Made by a program: the position numbers and the translations under genes. The notes below the pieces were generated by a model, which ran no database searches, had not been told where the DNA came from, and saw nothing but the letters and a program-made list of their open reading frames with translations. From JANMMJ01 sp964543235 (GTDB lineage Bacteria; Pseudomonadota; Alphaproteobacteria; Rhizobiales; Aestuariivirgaceae): a stretch of DNA of 64,000 bases. Below, piece by piece: positions 36,690 through 44,292 of this stretch. Location: assembly GCA_964543235.1 (NCBI GenBank), contig CAZIXE010000013.1:1-64000 (forward strand), given 5' to 3'. Position 1 is the first letter of the stretch. Each line of letters opens with the position of its first letter.

Positions 36690-39194
36690 ATGACTACAAC
36701 CCCGACAATCTGGTCGCCTGAGACCACCGTCAATGCCGGAAACACCTCGGGCCAACAGACGGCCGGGCAGAGCATCACCCTGCTCAACGGGCAGATACTG
36801 TCGCTGTGGACGGATTTTGCAGACAATATCGACACGGCCCCGGGGGCGGATGTGTATGGCCAGGTTTTCGATATCGCCGGGAATGCCAGCGGCACGCCGT
36901 TCCGCGTCAATACGTTCTTCACGGCCAATGACCAGATGAATCCGGCCCTGGCTGCCCTGGCCGATGGCGGCTACATCGTGGTTTATGAGCACCGCGGCAC
37001 GGCCGCAGGGCAGCCGGCGTCGATCCGCTTCGAGCATTACAACCAGTTCGGCATCCAGGTGAACAGCGGGTCGATCGACCCGGGCACGATCGGCGGCGCT
37101 GAGAAATCCGCCCCGTCGGTGGCGGTGCTGAGCGACGGCACAGTGGCCGTTACCTACCAGCGGCTGAGCGGCGGCAATACCGATCTCGTCACCCGCATCC
37201 TGAACCTCAGCGACTACTCGCTCAGCAGCCGCTTCGACGCGGCCGGCAACGATGCCAGCGACGCCGAGAAGGCCGGGGATAGCGCGGCACTCGGCAGCAA
37301 TCTCGTCACCATCTACGAACGCCAGTCCGGCGCCACCACCGGCGTGGCGTTCAAGGTGATCGACAATGCCGGAGCGACGGTGAGCGGCGAGGTGCAGCTG
37401 GCGGCAAACGGCAGCGGCGGGCATGTTTCAGCGCTCAGCGCCAACCGCTTCGTGGCGGCGTGGATTGACGGGGCAGGCGGCGGCGTCCGGGCGGCTGTCT
37501 ACAATGCCGCCGGCACCGCCATCGTCGCCAGCTTCAAGGTTGCCGACGCTTCCGTCAATCCGAGCAGTGTCGATGTCACGGCACTCAAGGGCGGCGGCTT
37601 CTTCGTGGTCTGGAAGGACGGTGCGGCGGGCGAGTTGCGCGGGCAACGCTTCGACGGCACCGGTGCGGCCGTCGGTAGCGAGGTCACCATCGCCACCGGT
37701 GCCGCCATCGACAACACATCGCTGTCGCTGGCCCATGACGGGCGCATTCTCGTCACCTTCAACAATGCCGCGGGCGAAGTCGGGCAGGTCATTCTCGATC
37801 CGCGCGACGATGTCATCAACGGTACGGCGGGCCGCGATGCGCTGACCGCCCGCCTCGAGGGTGCGACCGTTAACGGGCTTGGCGGCAACGACACGATCCT
37901 GGGCTTGGGCGGCGATGACGTGCTCAATGGCGGCAACAACCGCGATCTCATCATGGGTGGCGGCGGCAACGATTCGATCAGCGGCGGATTCGGCGCCGAT
38001 ACGCTGGAGGGCGGGAGTGGCGCCGATACGATTCGCGGCGGCGATGAGGACGATCTCATCGTCTATGGGACCGGCGGCGGCCAGGCGGGCGAGATCGGCG
38101 ATGGCGGCGCCGGCTTCGATACGTTGCTGATCAATGCCAATGTCAATCTGGACGCGGTCAACTTTGTGTCAATCGAGGGCATGAAGTTCAGCGAGCAGAC
38201 CGCCGGGCCGAAGGTGGCGACCATTGCGGCGGGCCAGCTCGGCAACGGCCTCGCGCAGAACCTCCTCATCACCAGTGCGGCCGCCAAGAGCGACCAGGTG
38301 AAGATCTTGCTGGGGAGTGCTTTCGCTCTCAATGCATCGCAACTGCAGTTCGTGAACTGGGAGGGGCAGGACCGGGTCCTGATCCGCGGCGACGGCGATG
38401 CCGAGACGGTCACCGGCTCCAAGGTCGCCGACCATATGCTGGTGCGTGGCGGCGACGACACGGTCACTGCCGGGGCCGGCCGCGACACGGTGAATGGCGG
38501 AGCGGGCAATGATGTCATCAGCGGCGGCATTGGCGGTGATCGGCTGAACGGTGCAGGCGACAACGACACGATCACCGGCGGCGCCGGCAATGATGTGCTG
38601 ATCGGCGGGGCGGGCATCGATGCGCTGCGCGGCGGCAAGGGCAATGACACCTATCAGGTGACCCACCAGGGCGAGGCCGCCGAAGCCAAGAACTCCGGCA
38701 CCGATACGGTCATCTCCAAGGTGAGCTATGTGCTCGGCGGCAATATCGAGAACCTCAAGCTGACGGGCAGCCTCAACCTCACGGGACGCGGCAATGCGCT
38801 CGCCAATGCGATCGAGGGCAATGCGGGCAACAACCTCCTCAACGGCCGGCTTGGCAATGACACGCTGACGGGCGGGGATGGTGCCGACAAGTTCGTCTTC
38901 GACACGGCGCTCAACGAAACGGGCAATGTCAACACCCTCACCGACTTTGCGCCCGGCGCCGACAAGATCAGGCTGGAGAACACCATCTTCACCGGGCTGG
39001 CGGAAGGCCGTCTCACGGCCGCGGCCTTCACGGTGGGAACGGCCGCCGCCGATGCCAGCGACCGCATCATCTATGACGGCGCGAGCGGTGCGCTTTATTT
39101 CGATGCGGACGGCAGCGGGGCTGCGGCGCAGGTCAAATTTGCCCAGCTCGCGCCGGGTCTTGCGCTGTCACATCTCGATTTCGTGGTGATCTGA
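36690..39194 (+). CDS. RTX-type secreted calcium-binding protein
   Basis: The 834-residue protein begins MTTTPTIWSPETTVNAGNTS after an AAGGGAG ribosome binding site. Residues 1 to about 370 form a repetitive beta-rich region (LNGQILSLWTDFADN, LADGGYIVVYEH, LSDGTVAVTYQ). Three blocks of GGxGxDxUx RTX nonapeptides follow near 375-455, 585-660 and 707-740, for example LGLGGDDVLNGG and AGNDVLIGGAG, which bind calcium. The C-terminal 90 residues (DFAPGADKIRLENTIF to the end) form the usual type I secretion tail and closely resemble the end of the lipase-like protein at 58948. No Sec signal is present. Exporter genes are not in the window. Function beyond secretion is unknown. Confidence 0.9.
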   Translation: MTTTPTIWSPETTVNAGNTSGQQTAGQSITLLNGQILSLWTDFADNIDTAPGADVYGQVFDIAGNASGTPFRVNTFFTANDQMNPALAALADGGYIVVYEHRGTAAGQPASIRFEHYNQFGIQVNSGSIDPGTIGGAEKSAPSVAVLSDGTVAVTYQRLSGGNTDLVTRILNLSDYSLSSRFDAAGNDASDAEKAGDSAALGSNLVTIYERQSGATTGVAFKVIDNAGATVSGEVQLAANGSGGHVSALSANRFVAAWIDGAGGGVRAAVYNAAGTAIVASFKVADASVNPSSVDVTALKGGGFFVVWKDGAAGELRGQRFDGTGAAVGSEVTIATGAAIDNTSLSLAHDGRILVTFNNAAGEVGQVILDPRDDVINGTAGRDALTARLEGATVNGLGGNDTILGLGGDDVLNGGNNRDLIMGGGGNDSISGGFGADTLEGGSGADTIRGGDEDDLIVYGTGGGQAGEIGDGGAGFDTLLINANVNLDAVNFVSIEGMKFSEQTAGPKVATIAAGQLGNGLAQNLLITSAAAKSDQVKILLGSAFALNASQLQFVNWEGQDRVLIRGDGDAETVTGSKVADHMLVRGGDDTVTAGAGRDTVNGGAGNDVISGGIGGDRLNGAGDNDTITGGAGNDVLIGGAGIDALRGGKGNDTYQVTHQGEAAEAKNSGTDTVISKVSYVLGGNIENLKLTGSLNLTGRGNALANAIEGNAGNNLLNGRLGNDTLTGGDGADKFVFDTALNETGNVNTLTDFAPGADKIRLENTIFTGLAEGRLTAAAFTVGTAAADASDRIIYDGASGALYFDADGSGAAAQVKFAQLAPGLALSHLDFVVI

Positions 39195-39334
39195 GGGAGG
39201 CGACAGGGGCGGGACGCGGCTCGCCCTCAGGGCGCCCGGGTTCGTGGCGATCCGAAGGCGCGGGGCGCGGGCCGGACGGGGCGGCGGACGATGCCGCGGC
39301 CCCTGCCCGGCCGCGGCAGCCGGGCGCGAAACCC

Positions 39335-39362
39335 TTGCATAGGGGGGCGGGCGGGGCTATCT
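39335..39362 (+). promoter_or_regulatory. Candidate promoter of tRNA-Gln
   Basis: TTGCAT (39335-39340), 16 bases, CTATCT (39357-39362). This places a transcription start about 15 bases before the mature tRNA end. Confidence 0.45.
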
Positions 39363-39382
39363 AGCGCCGACCAGCGGCTCCC

Positions 39383-39456
39383 TGGGGGATCGTCTAACGG
39401 TAGGACAGCGGACTCTGACTCCGCCAGTCTAGGTTCGAATCCTAGTCCCCCAGCCA
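39383..39456 (+). tRNA. tRNA-Gln (anticodon CTG)
   Basis: A 74-base cloverleaf. The acceptor stem TGGGGGA pairs with TCCCCCA, with discriminator G and encoded CCA. The unusual T1-A72 pair is typical of tRNA-Gln. The anticodon stem GCGGA/TCCGC encloses loop CTCTGAC, giving anticodon CTG at 39415-39417, which reads CAG. The T arm contains GGTTCGAATCC. The 155 bases after it, up to vapC, hold no supportable gene. Confidence 0.97.
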
Positions 39457-39612
39457 AACTACGCTGAGGCGCCGCCAAATCCACCTCGATGCCCGGCTCT
39501 GCCCACATGGGGGCTTTCAGGCCAGTCAGCGCCCTTGGCCATGTGCATGTCACGATGCCGCCAATGATACCACCACCGCCTGCGGCGGAAAGAAATGTAA
39601 CTGTTGCATCCA

Positions 39613-40038
39613 TCACGATTGCCCGGCTGCCCAGTCCTCCAACCGCAGCCCTTCAACCCGCGCAAACTCCCGCACATTGTTCGTCACCAGCACGCATTCG
39701 GCGGCGCGCGCATGGCCCGCAATCATGGTGTCATTGCCGCCGATGGGCGTTCCCTTTGTTACCAAGTCCCGCTTGATGCGCGTGGCGTGTTCGGCAGCGC
39801 CAGCGTCCCATGGCAGGATGGCCGAGAGACGGGAGACGAAAGCCTCCACCAGCCGCGCATGGCGGGGTGATGCATTGCGGCCGACCGTGCCGCGCAGCAT
39901 TTCGTAATAGGTGATGACTGAGACGACGATCTGGTGTTGGTTTTCGGTCGCCGCTTGCAGGCGCGCAAGAATTGAGGCCGGGCGCTCGCGCATGATGAAT
40001 GAGCAGATATTGGTGTCGAGCATATAGACGGCAAGCAT
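39613..40038 (-). CDS. vapC: VapC-type PIN-domain toxin ribonuclease
   Basis: A 141-residue PIN-domain endoribonuclease, the toxin of a type II toxin-antitoxin pair. The acidic active-site residues are visible: Asp8 in YMLDTNICSFIM, Glu46 in ITYYEMLRG and Asp103 in IGGNDTMIAGHA. The sequence VLVTNNVREFARVEGLRLEDW is the usual C-terminal end. The ATG overlaps the vapB stop by one base (TGATG). VapC enzymes commonly cleave tRNAs; the target here is not known. The pair sits 156 bases from a tRNA-Gln gene. Confidence 0.93.
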   Translation of the reverse strand: MLAVYMLDTNICSFIMRERPASILARLQAATENQHQIVVSVITYYEMLRGTVGRNASPRHARLVEAFVSRLSAILPWDAGAAEHATRIKRDLVTKGTPIGGNDTMIAGHARAAECVLVTNNVREFARVEGLRLEDWAAGQS

Positions 40039-40286
40039 CAATGCTTCCCGTTTTCATCGAGGGAGAAACGCCCCTCTTCGATGAGATCGGGCCGTTCGCG
40101 CAGGAAATCCGCGTCCGCAAGCGGTTCCTTGGCGAGTGAAAGCCAGTCCGGCCGGACGGGACGCAGCAGGATCGTATCGCCCCGCCGTTCGATGGTCAGT
40201 TCGGTCACGTCCTGAAACTCCAAGTCCTTGGGCAGGCGGATGGCCTGGTTGCGGTTGTTGCGAAAGATGGACACGGTGCGGGTCAT
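40038..40286 (-). CDS. vapB: VapB-type antitoxin (AbrB/MazE fold)
   Basis: Start at 40286 gives MTRTVSIFRNNRNQAIRLPK (82 residues), with GGAGGCG 6 bases upstream. The frame is open further upstream, but that part is unlike the family. The N-terminal swapped-hairpin AbrB-like DNA-binding domain covers about residues 1-45 (NQAIRLPKDLEF, VTELTIERRGDTILLRP). The rest should wrap around VapC. It probably autoregulates through the palindrome centred about 40 bases upstream of its start. Confidence 0.93.
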   Translation of the reverse strand: MTRTVSIFRNNRNQAIRLPKDLEFQDVTELTIERRGDTILLRPVRPDWLSLAKEPLADADFLRERPDLIEEGRFSLDENGKH

Positions 40287-40645
40287 GGAACGCCTCCACA
40301 GGACGGGAAACATGATAACATATGCCATGCATATGTCAACCTTTACTGCTGTGCCCGGCACGTTCAGACACTACTGCGCCCTCCACGAGCACCTTCATTT
40401 GCGCCGGAGGCAATACGCACAGAGTTCCAATTTCCTCGACGAACCGCGTCGGCCTGAAGTCCTCAGCCAATCTTCTAACAACCCGCTGCCGCAAAGGCTG
40501 CCGCGGTGTGGCCGTTTTCCGCACCCATGGGCGGCAAGCGGCCCGGAGGTCCGCGTCAATTGCGCCATTAACCACCCGAAGTCAGCATTGATTGACTTTG
40601 GGTCAGACCTTCCGTGACATGGCTCCAGCATCCAGGAGGATTTCA
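40287..40645. other. Intergenic region between vapB and the small RTX gene
   Basis: A 359-base divergent spacer. The vapB-proximal 50 bases are AT-rich and contain the operator palindrome. The remainder is GC-rich with no convincing ORF or hairpin. The last part holds AGGAGGATTTCA, the ribosome binding site for the gene at 40646. Confidence 0.5.
40318..40336. promoter_or_regulatory. Probable VapBC autoregulatory operator
   Basis: ACATATG, CCATG, CATATGT: a perfect 7-bp inverted repeat with 5-base centre, 32-50 bases upstream of the vapB start. Position and symmetry fit the operator bound by VapBC complexes. Confidence 0.6.
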
Positions 40646-41455
40646 ATGGCGACACTTGCAGCCTATTCTGCACTCGATATGACGGACATTGAGGTTCACG
40701 ATGGCGAGGTCATCGAGGCAACCTCGACCAGAATCACGATTTCAGACGGATACAGAACGGGTACCTATACCGGCACAGGTTTCAAATACGATAACTTCGG
40801 TCTGATCGGCGGGACGGTCACCGGTTACCGGTATTATGAAGGGGGCGTCCTGCAATATGCTGTTTCGGGTGTCGCCGTTTCGGCGCTGACCGCGGCCAAT
40901 CTGATCGATGCCGGCGACACGACCGAGTTGCTGAAGCTTGCACTGAGAGGCAACGATTCGCTGAGCGGCTCGATCTTCGATGACGTTCTGCGGGGTTTCG
41001 CAGCCAACGACACGATCAGCGGCAAGGGCGGTGCCGACGTTCTGCTTGGCGATGCGGGAGATGACAGTCTTCAGGGCAATGGCGGCAATGACCTGCTGGT
41101 GGGCGGCGCCGGGAAAGACATGCTGACCGGCGGCAGCGGCACCGACCGGTTCGACTTCGACAAAGTGGCCGATTCGGCGAATACCGGCGCGACCCGTGAC
41201 GTCATCGTCGATTTCGGCACCGGCAACGACCGGATCGAATTCTCGACCATCGATGCGATCGCCGGCGGCGCGAACGATGCATTCACGTACAGAGGCACGG
41301 CCAACTTCACCGGCCTGGGGCAGATCAAAGCCCAGCAATCCGGCGATGATACGCTGCTCCTGATGAACACTGCCAGCACGGCCGGCGCCGAAATGGCAAT
41401 CGTGCTGAAGAATTTTGCGGCCGCCGACCTGGCTGCCGCAGATTTCATTCTCTAG
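40646..41455 (+). CDS. Small RTX calcium-binding protein
   Basis: ATG 40646 follows a consensus AGGAGG at good spacing, giving 269 residues. Residues 1 to about 95 (SALDMTDIEVHDGEVIEATS) form a non-RTX head that I do not recognise. RTX nonapeptides lie at about 99-170, for example ISGKGGADVLLGDAGDDSLQ. The C-terminal part starting TRDVIVDFGTGNDRIEF and ending in LAAADFIL is a typical type I secretion tail. No Sec signal. It is divergent from vapBC. Secretion is inferred from architecture; no function can be assigned. Confidence 0.88.
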   Translation: MATLAAYSALDMTDIEVHDGEVIEATSTRITISDGYRTGTYTGTGFKYDNFGLIGGTVTGYRYYEGGVLQYAVSGVAVSALTAANLIDAGDTTELLKLALRGNDSLSGSIFDDVLRGFAANDTISGKGGADVLLGDAGDDSLQGNGGNDLLVGGAGKDMLTGGSGTDRFDFDKVADSANTGATRDVIVDFGTGNDRIEFSTIDAIAGGANDAFTYRGTANFTGLGQIKAQQSGDDTLLLMNTASTAGAEMAIVLKNFAAADLAAADFIL

Positions 41456-41611
41456 ACGGCTGGCCGGAGCCACACCCAGGGCTGCATGCTCCGCCGGCCT
41501 CGAACACGTCGTCCGCTTTTGGACATCTGCGAGCGCTTGAGCTGAGAGCCATTCCCTGACACACTCGCTTCGCATAGATTGAGCATCTGTTCAAACTCGG
41601 GAGTGTCAGCC

Positions 41612-41866
41612 ATGTCACTTGCCGGACGCCTGCTTACACTCAGGGATCATATCCTGCGCAACGACCGTACGGGGGCGCAGGTCGAGGGCGAGCTGCACGC
41701 CATCATCTTCCAGATCGGCCCGGAATCGCCTTGCGCCTCCTACATCAAGGACGCGCTCGACTATGCCGAAGACCATTATGACGGGGGCAACGACCTGGCG
41801 CTCGACTCGCTGGTCAAGACCCTGGCAGCGGCAGCCGAATGCCTGGAAGGCGGCGGGGGCAGCTGA
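41612..41866 (+). CDS. Small hypothetical protein, 84 residues
   Basis: ATG 41612 has GGGAG 9 bases upstream. The product begins MSLAGRLLTLRDHILRNDRT and is acidic and helical, with YIKDALDYAEDHYDGGNDLA in the middle and a Gly-rich end. No signal peptide, membrane helix or known motif. Codon use matches the neighbouring genes. A second small gene on the same strand follows after 91 bases, and the two may be cotranscribed. I do not recognise the family. Confidence 0.65.
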   Translation: MSLAGRLLTLRDHILRNDRTGAQVEGELHAIIFQIGPESPCASYIKDALDYAEDHYDGGNDLALDSLVKTLAAAAECLEGGGGS

Positions 41867-41957
41867 GCAGAGGCGCCGCAACAGCACCGCGTTAACCGGT
41901 CTGGTGTAGCCTGGCAGGCGGCAAGAGCCCCGCAACCTTTGACGGAGGGACACGACC

Positions 41958-42155
41958 ATGCAAGCCAGTTCCATCCGGGCGGCGCTGCGGATCGCCTCGG
42001 ACTATCTCGAGAGCGGCCAGCAGGCCTTCGAGGACCAGAACATCGCCTTTGCCTGCGACAGCGAAGGCGCCGGCGATCCCAAGCCCGACATCGTCCAGCT
42101 GGCCATGGCGTTCCGCGCCTTCGGCGATGCGGTGCGGTCCAACCGCAACGGCTAA
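41958..42155 (+). CDS. Small hypothetical protein, 65 residues
   Basis: ATG 41958 follows GACGGAGGGACACGACC, a good ribosome binding site. The product starts MQASSIRAALRIASDYLESG and is acidic and probably helical (QLAMAFRAFGDAVRSN near the end). No known domain was recognised. Its stop overlaps the stop of the convergent acoC by 3 bases. Confidence 0.65.
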   Translation: MQASSIRAALRIASDYLESGQQAFEDQNIAFACDSEGAGDPKPDIVQLAMAFRAFGDAVRSNRNG

Positions 42156-43255
42156 CCCGCGGCGATATTGGCCCTGATCAGGCCATTGACGCGGCTGGCC
42201 TGCTCCATCTGGGCCATGTGGCCGGCGCCCTCGATCAGTTCAACCCGCGCCCCGCCGGCATTGGCGGCATGGCCCGCCGGCAGCACGGCATCGGCACTGC
42301 CCCAGATCACCAGGGTGCGCGCGTCTCCCGGCGACAAGATCGCCTGCTGCCGGCCACCGCCGAAGACGCCTTCGGCCAGGGCCCTCAGTGCGGCGTCGAC
42401 ACCGTCCAGGCGCTTGTACTTCAGCATGTCGTCGACCATCTGGCGGCTGACCTGGGCGGGATCGGCGAAGAGCTTCTCGAGCACCGGTTTCAGTTCCTTC
42501 CGGGACGTCGCCGATATGAAGCCCCGGATATAGTCCATGTTGATCTCGGGGCCGAGGCCGGCCGGGGCGATGAGGCTCAGCGAGCGCACGCGGGACGGTG
42601 TAGTCCCGGCGATCTGCATGGCGATGGCGCCGCCCAGCGAGTGGCCAACGAGATGCGCGCCTGAGATGGCGAGCGCATCCATGAAGGCGAGGACGGTTCC
42701 GGCGAGGCCGGCGACCGTCGGCTCGGCCACGGTCTTGACCGACTGGCCGTGGCCGGGGAGATCGAGCGCATGGACGGTCACATTGTCGCCGAGGCCGTCG
42801 ATGTTGAAGAGCCAGTTGTCGAGATCGCCGCCAAAGCCGTGGATCAGGACGACGGGCTCGGGGCCCTGCCCGCGCCTGGCATAGCGGATGCGCCCGGCCG
42901 CAAGTTCGATGAACTCATAGGCCGGGGCTTCGCCCTCCTCCTCCCCGGCCGAGACGGGTGTTACATAGGAGGCGACATAGGCGTCGATCTCGGCGTCCGG
43001 CACGCTGCGATCGGCGATGACGCCGATCAGCGCCTTGACCGGATAGACGGTGTCGGGCGTGCCGATGCGGCGGCGCAGCACGCCCGCGTCGGTCGCCTCG
43101 ACACTGCCGGCGATCTTGTCGGTCTCGACCTCGAGGATGGCATCGCCGACATTGATTTCCCGGCCGTCCTCGACAAGCCAGCCCGTGAGCTTCCCCTCCT
43201 TCATGGAGAGGCCCCATTTGGGCATGACGATAGGGATGATGCGGCTGTCCGGCAT
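42152..43255 (-). CDS. acoC: Acetoin dehydrogenase E2 component: lipoyl domain fused to alpha/beta hydrolase
   Basis: Start at 43255 (GAGGAG 8 bases upstream) gives 367 residues. Residues 1 to about 80 are a lipoyl domain, PIVMPKWGLSMKEGKLTGW with lipoyl-lysine Lys47 in VETDKIAGS. From about residue 125 an alpha/beta-hydrolase domain follows: VLIHGFGGDLDNW, nucleophile elbow LVGHSLGGAIAMQ and catalytic His in IEGAGHMAQME. This lipoyl-plus-hydrolase fusion is the AcoC layout and differs from classical E2 acyltransferases with a DHHG motif. It should accept the acetyl group from E1 and pass it to CoA. Last gene of acoXABC; 11 bases after acoB. Confidence 0.9.
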   Translation of the reverse strand: MPDSRIIPIVMPKWGLSMKEGKLTGWLVEDGREINVGDAILEVETDKIAGSVEATDAGVLRRRIGTPDTVYPVKALIGVIADRSVPDAEIDAYVASYVTPVSAGEEEGEAPAYEFIELAAGRIRYARRGQGPEPVVLIHGFGGDLDNWLFNIDGLGDNVTVHALDLPGHGQSVKTVAEPTVAGLAGTVLAFMDALAISGAHLVGHSLGGAIAMQIAGTTPSRVRSLSLIAPAGLGPEINMDYIRGFISATSRKELKPVLEKLFADPAQVSRQMVDDMLKYKRLDGVDAALRALAEGVFGGGRQQAILSPGDARTLVIWGSADAVLPAGHAANAGGARVELIEGAGHMAQMEQASRVNGLIRANIAAG

Positions 43256-43266
43256 GGCCCCGCTCC

Positions 43267-44274
43267 TCAGTTCTGCATGGTCTTTTTGACCGCCGCGGCA
43301 ATACGGGCGGCGCTCGGCAGATACATGTCCTCGAGCGCCGGCGAGAACGGCACCGGCGTGTGCGGCGCGGTCACCATCTGCACCGCCGATTTCAGGGCGT
43401 CGAAGGCATCCTGAGCGACCTTCGCGGCAACATCGGCGGCGATGGAACAGCGCGGGTGGGCTTCGTCGACGCAGACGCAGCGGCCGGTTTTCTCGACACT
43501 CTCGATCACCGTGTCCCAATCAATGGGCGAAAGGGTGCGGAGATCGATCACTTCGCATTCGACACCCTGCCTGGCGAGGTCGCTCGCGGCATCCATGGCG
43601 CGATGCACCATCAGGCCGTAGGTCACGATGGTACAGTCCTTGCCGTCGCGCAGCACATTGGCCTCGCCGAACGGGATGGCATAGGATTCGGCGGGCACAT
43701 CCGCCTCGGCGCCGTAGAGGTTCTTGTGTTCGCAGAAGATCACCGGATCATTGTCGCGGATCGACTGGATCAGCAGCCCCTTGGCATCGTAGGCGTTGGA
43801 CGGGCAGACGACCTTCAGGCCCGGAATGTGGGTGAAGAGCGGGGTCAGCATCTGCGAGTGCTGGGCGGCAGCACGGAAGCCCGCCCCCACCATGGTGCGG
43901 ATGACCACGGGCGTTTCGGCCTTGCCGCCGAACATGTACTTGAACTTGGCGGCCTGGTTGAAGATCTCGTCGAAACACACGCCCATGAAATCGATGAACA
44001 TGAGCTCGGCCACGGGGCGCATGCCGCAGGCCGCCGCACCCACGGCGGCGCCGATGAAAGCCGATTCCGACAGGGGCGTGTCGAGGACGCGGCCGGGATG
44101 CTTGTGGATCAGCCCTTTGGTGACGCCGAGCGGGCCACCCCAGGCATCGATTTCGCCATTGCCCCCGGCACCACCGGCCACGTCCTCGCCCATGAGAATC
44201 ACCCGTTGGTCGCGGGCCATTTCCTGGTCGAGCGCCTCGTTGATCGCCTGGCGCATGCTGATATTGCGTGCCAT
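43267..44274 (-). CDS. acoB: Acetoin (or 2-oxo acid type) dehydrogenase E1 beta subunit
   Basis: A 335-residue transketolase-type subunit starting MARNISMRQAINEALDQEMA, with MGEDVAGGAGGNGEIDAWGG and DTPLSESAFIGAAVGAAA, standard for E1 beta. The QHSQM near residue 138 belongs to the active-site region. AAGGAG lies 8 bases before the ATG. It forms a heterotetramer with the alpha subunit encoded 18 bases upstream and binds thiamine diphosphate at the interface. The aco assignment rests on the gene order with acoX and the hydrolase-type E2, not on E1 beta sequence alone. Confidence 0.93.
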   Translation of the reverse strand: MARNISMRQAINEALDQEMARDQRVILMGEDVAGGAGGNGEIDAWGGPLGVTKGLIHKHPGRVLDTPLSESAFIGAAVGAAACGMRPVAELMFIDFMGVCFDEIFNQAAKFKYMFGGKAETPVVIRTMVGAGFRAAAQHSQMLTPLFTHIPGLKVVCPSNAYDAKGLLIQSIRDNDPVIFCEHKNLYGAEADVPAESYAIPFGEANVLRDGKDCTIVTYGLMVHRAMDAASDLARQGVECEVIDLRTLSPIDWDTVIESVEKTGRCVCVDEAHPRCSIAADVAAKVAQDAFDALKSAVQMVTAPHTPVPFSPALEDMYLPSAARIAAAVKKTMQN

Positions 44275-44292
44275 GTCTCGTGCTCCTTGCGC

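Noticed and set aside
39227..39613. Minus-strand ORF after vapC running through the antisense of tRNA-Gln
   Set aside because: It overlaps vapC's stop in a coupling-like TGATG, but it runs through the antisense strand of the tRNA, giving the familiar false string GFEPRLAESESAVLPLDD. No domain is recognised.
39383..40361. Genomic island integrated at tRNA-Gln
   Set aside because: vapBC is near the tRNA, but no integrase, no repeated tRNA 3' end and no composition change were seen in the window.
42152..43519. Longer acoC reading frame with an 88-residue N-terminal extension
   Set aside because: The extension overlaps acoB coding sequence and is an Arg/Cys/His-rich shadow. The lipoyl domain and ribosome binding site fix the start at 43255.
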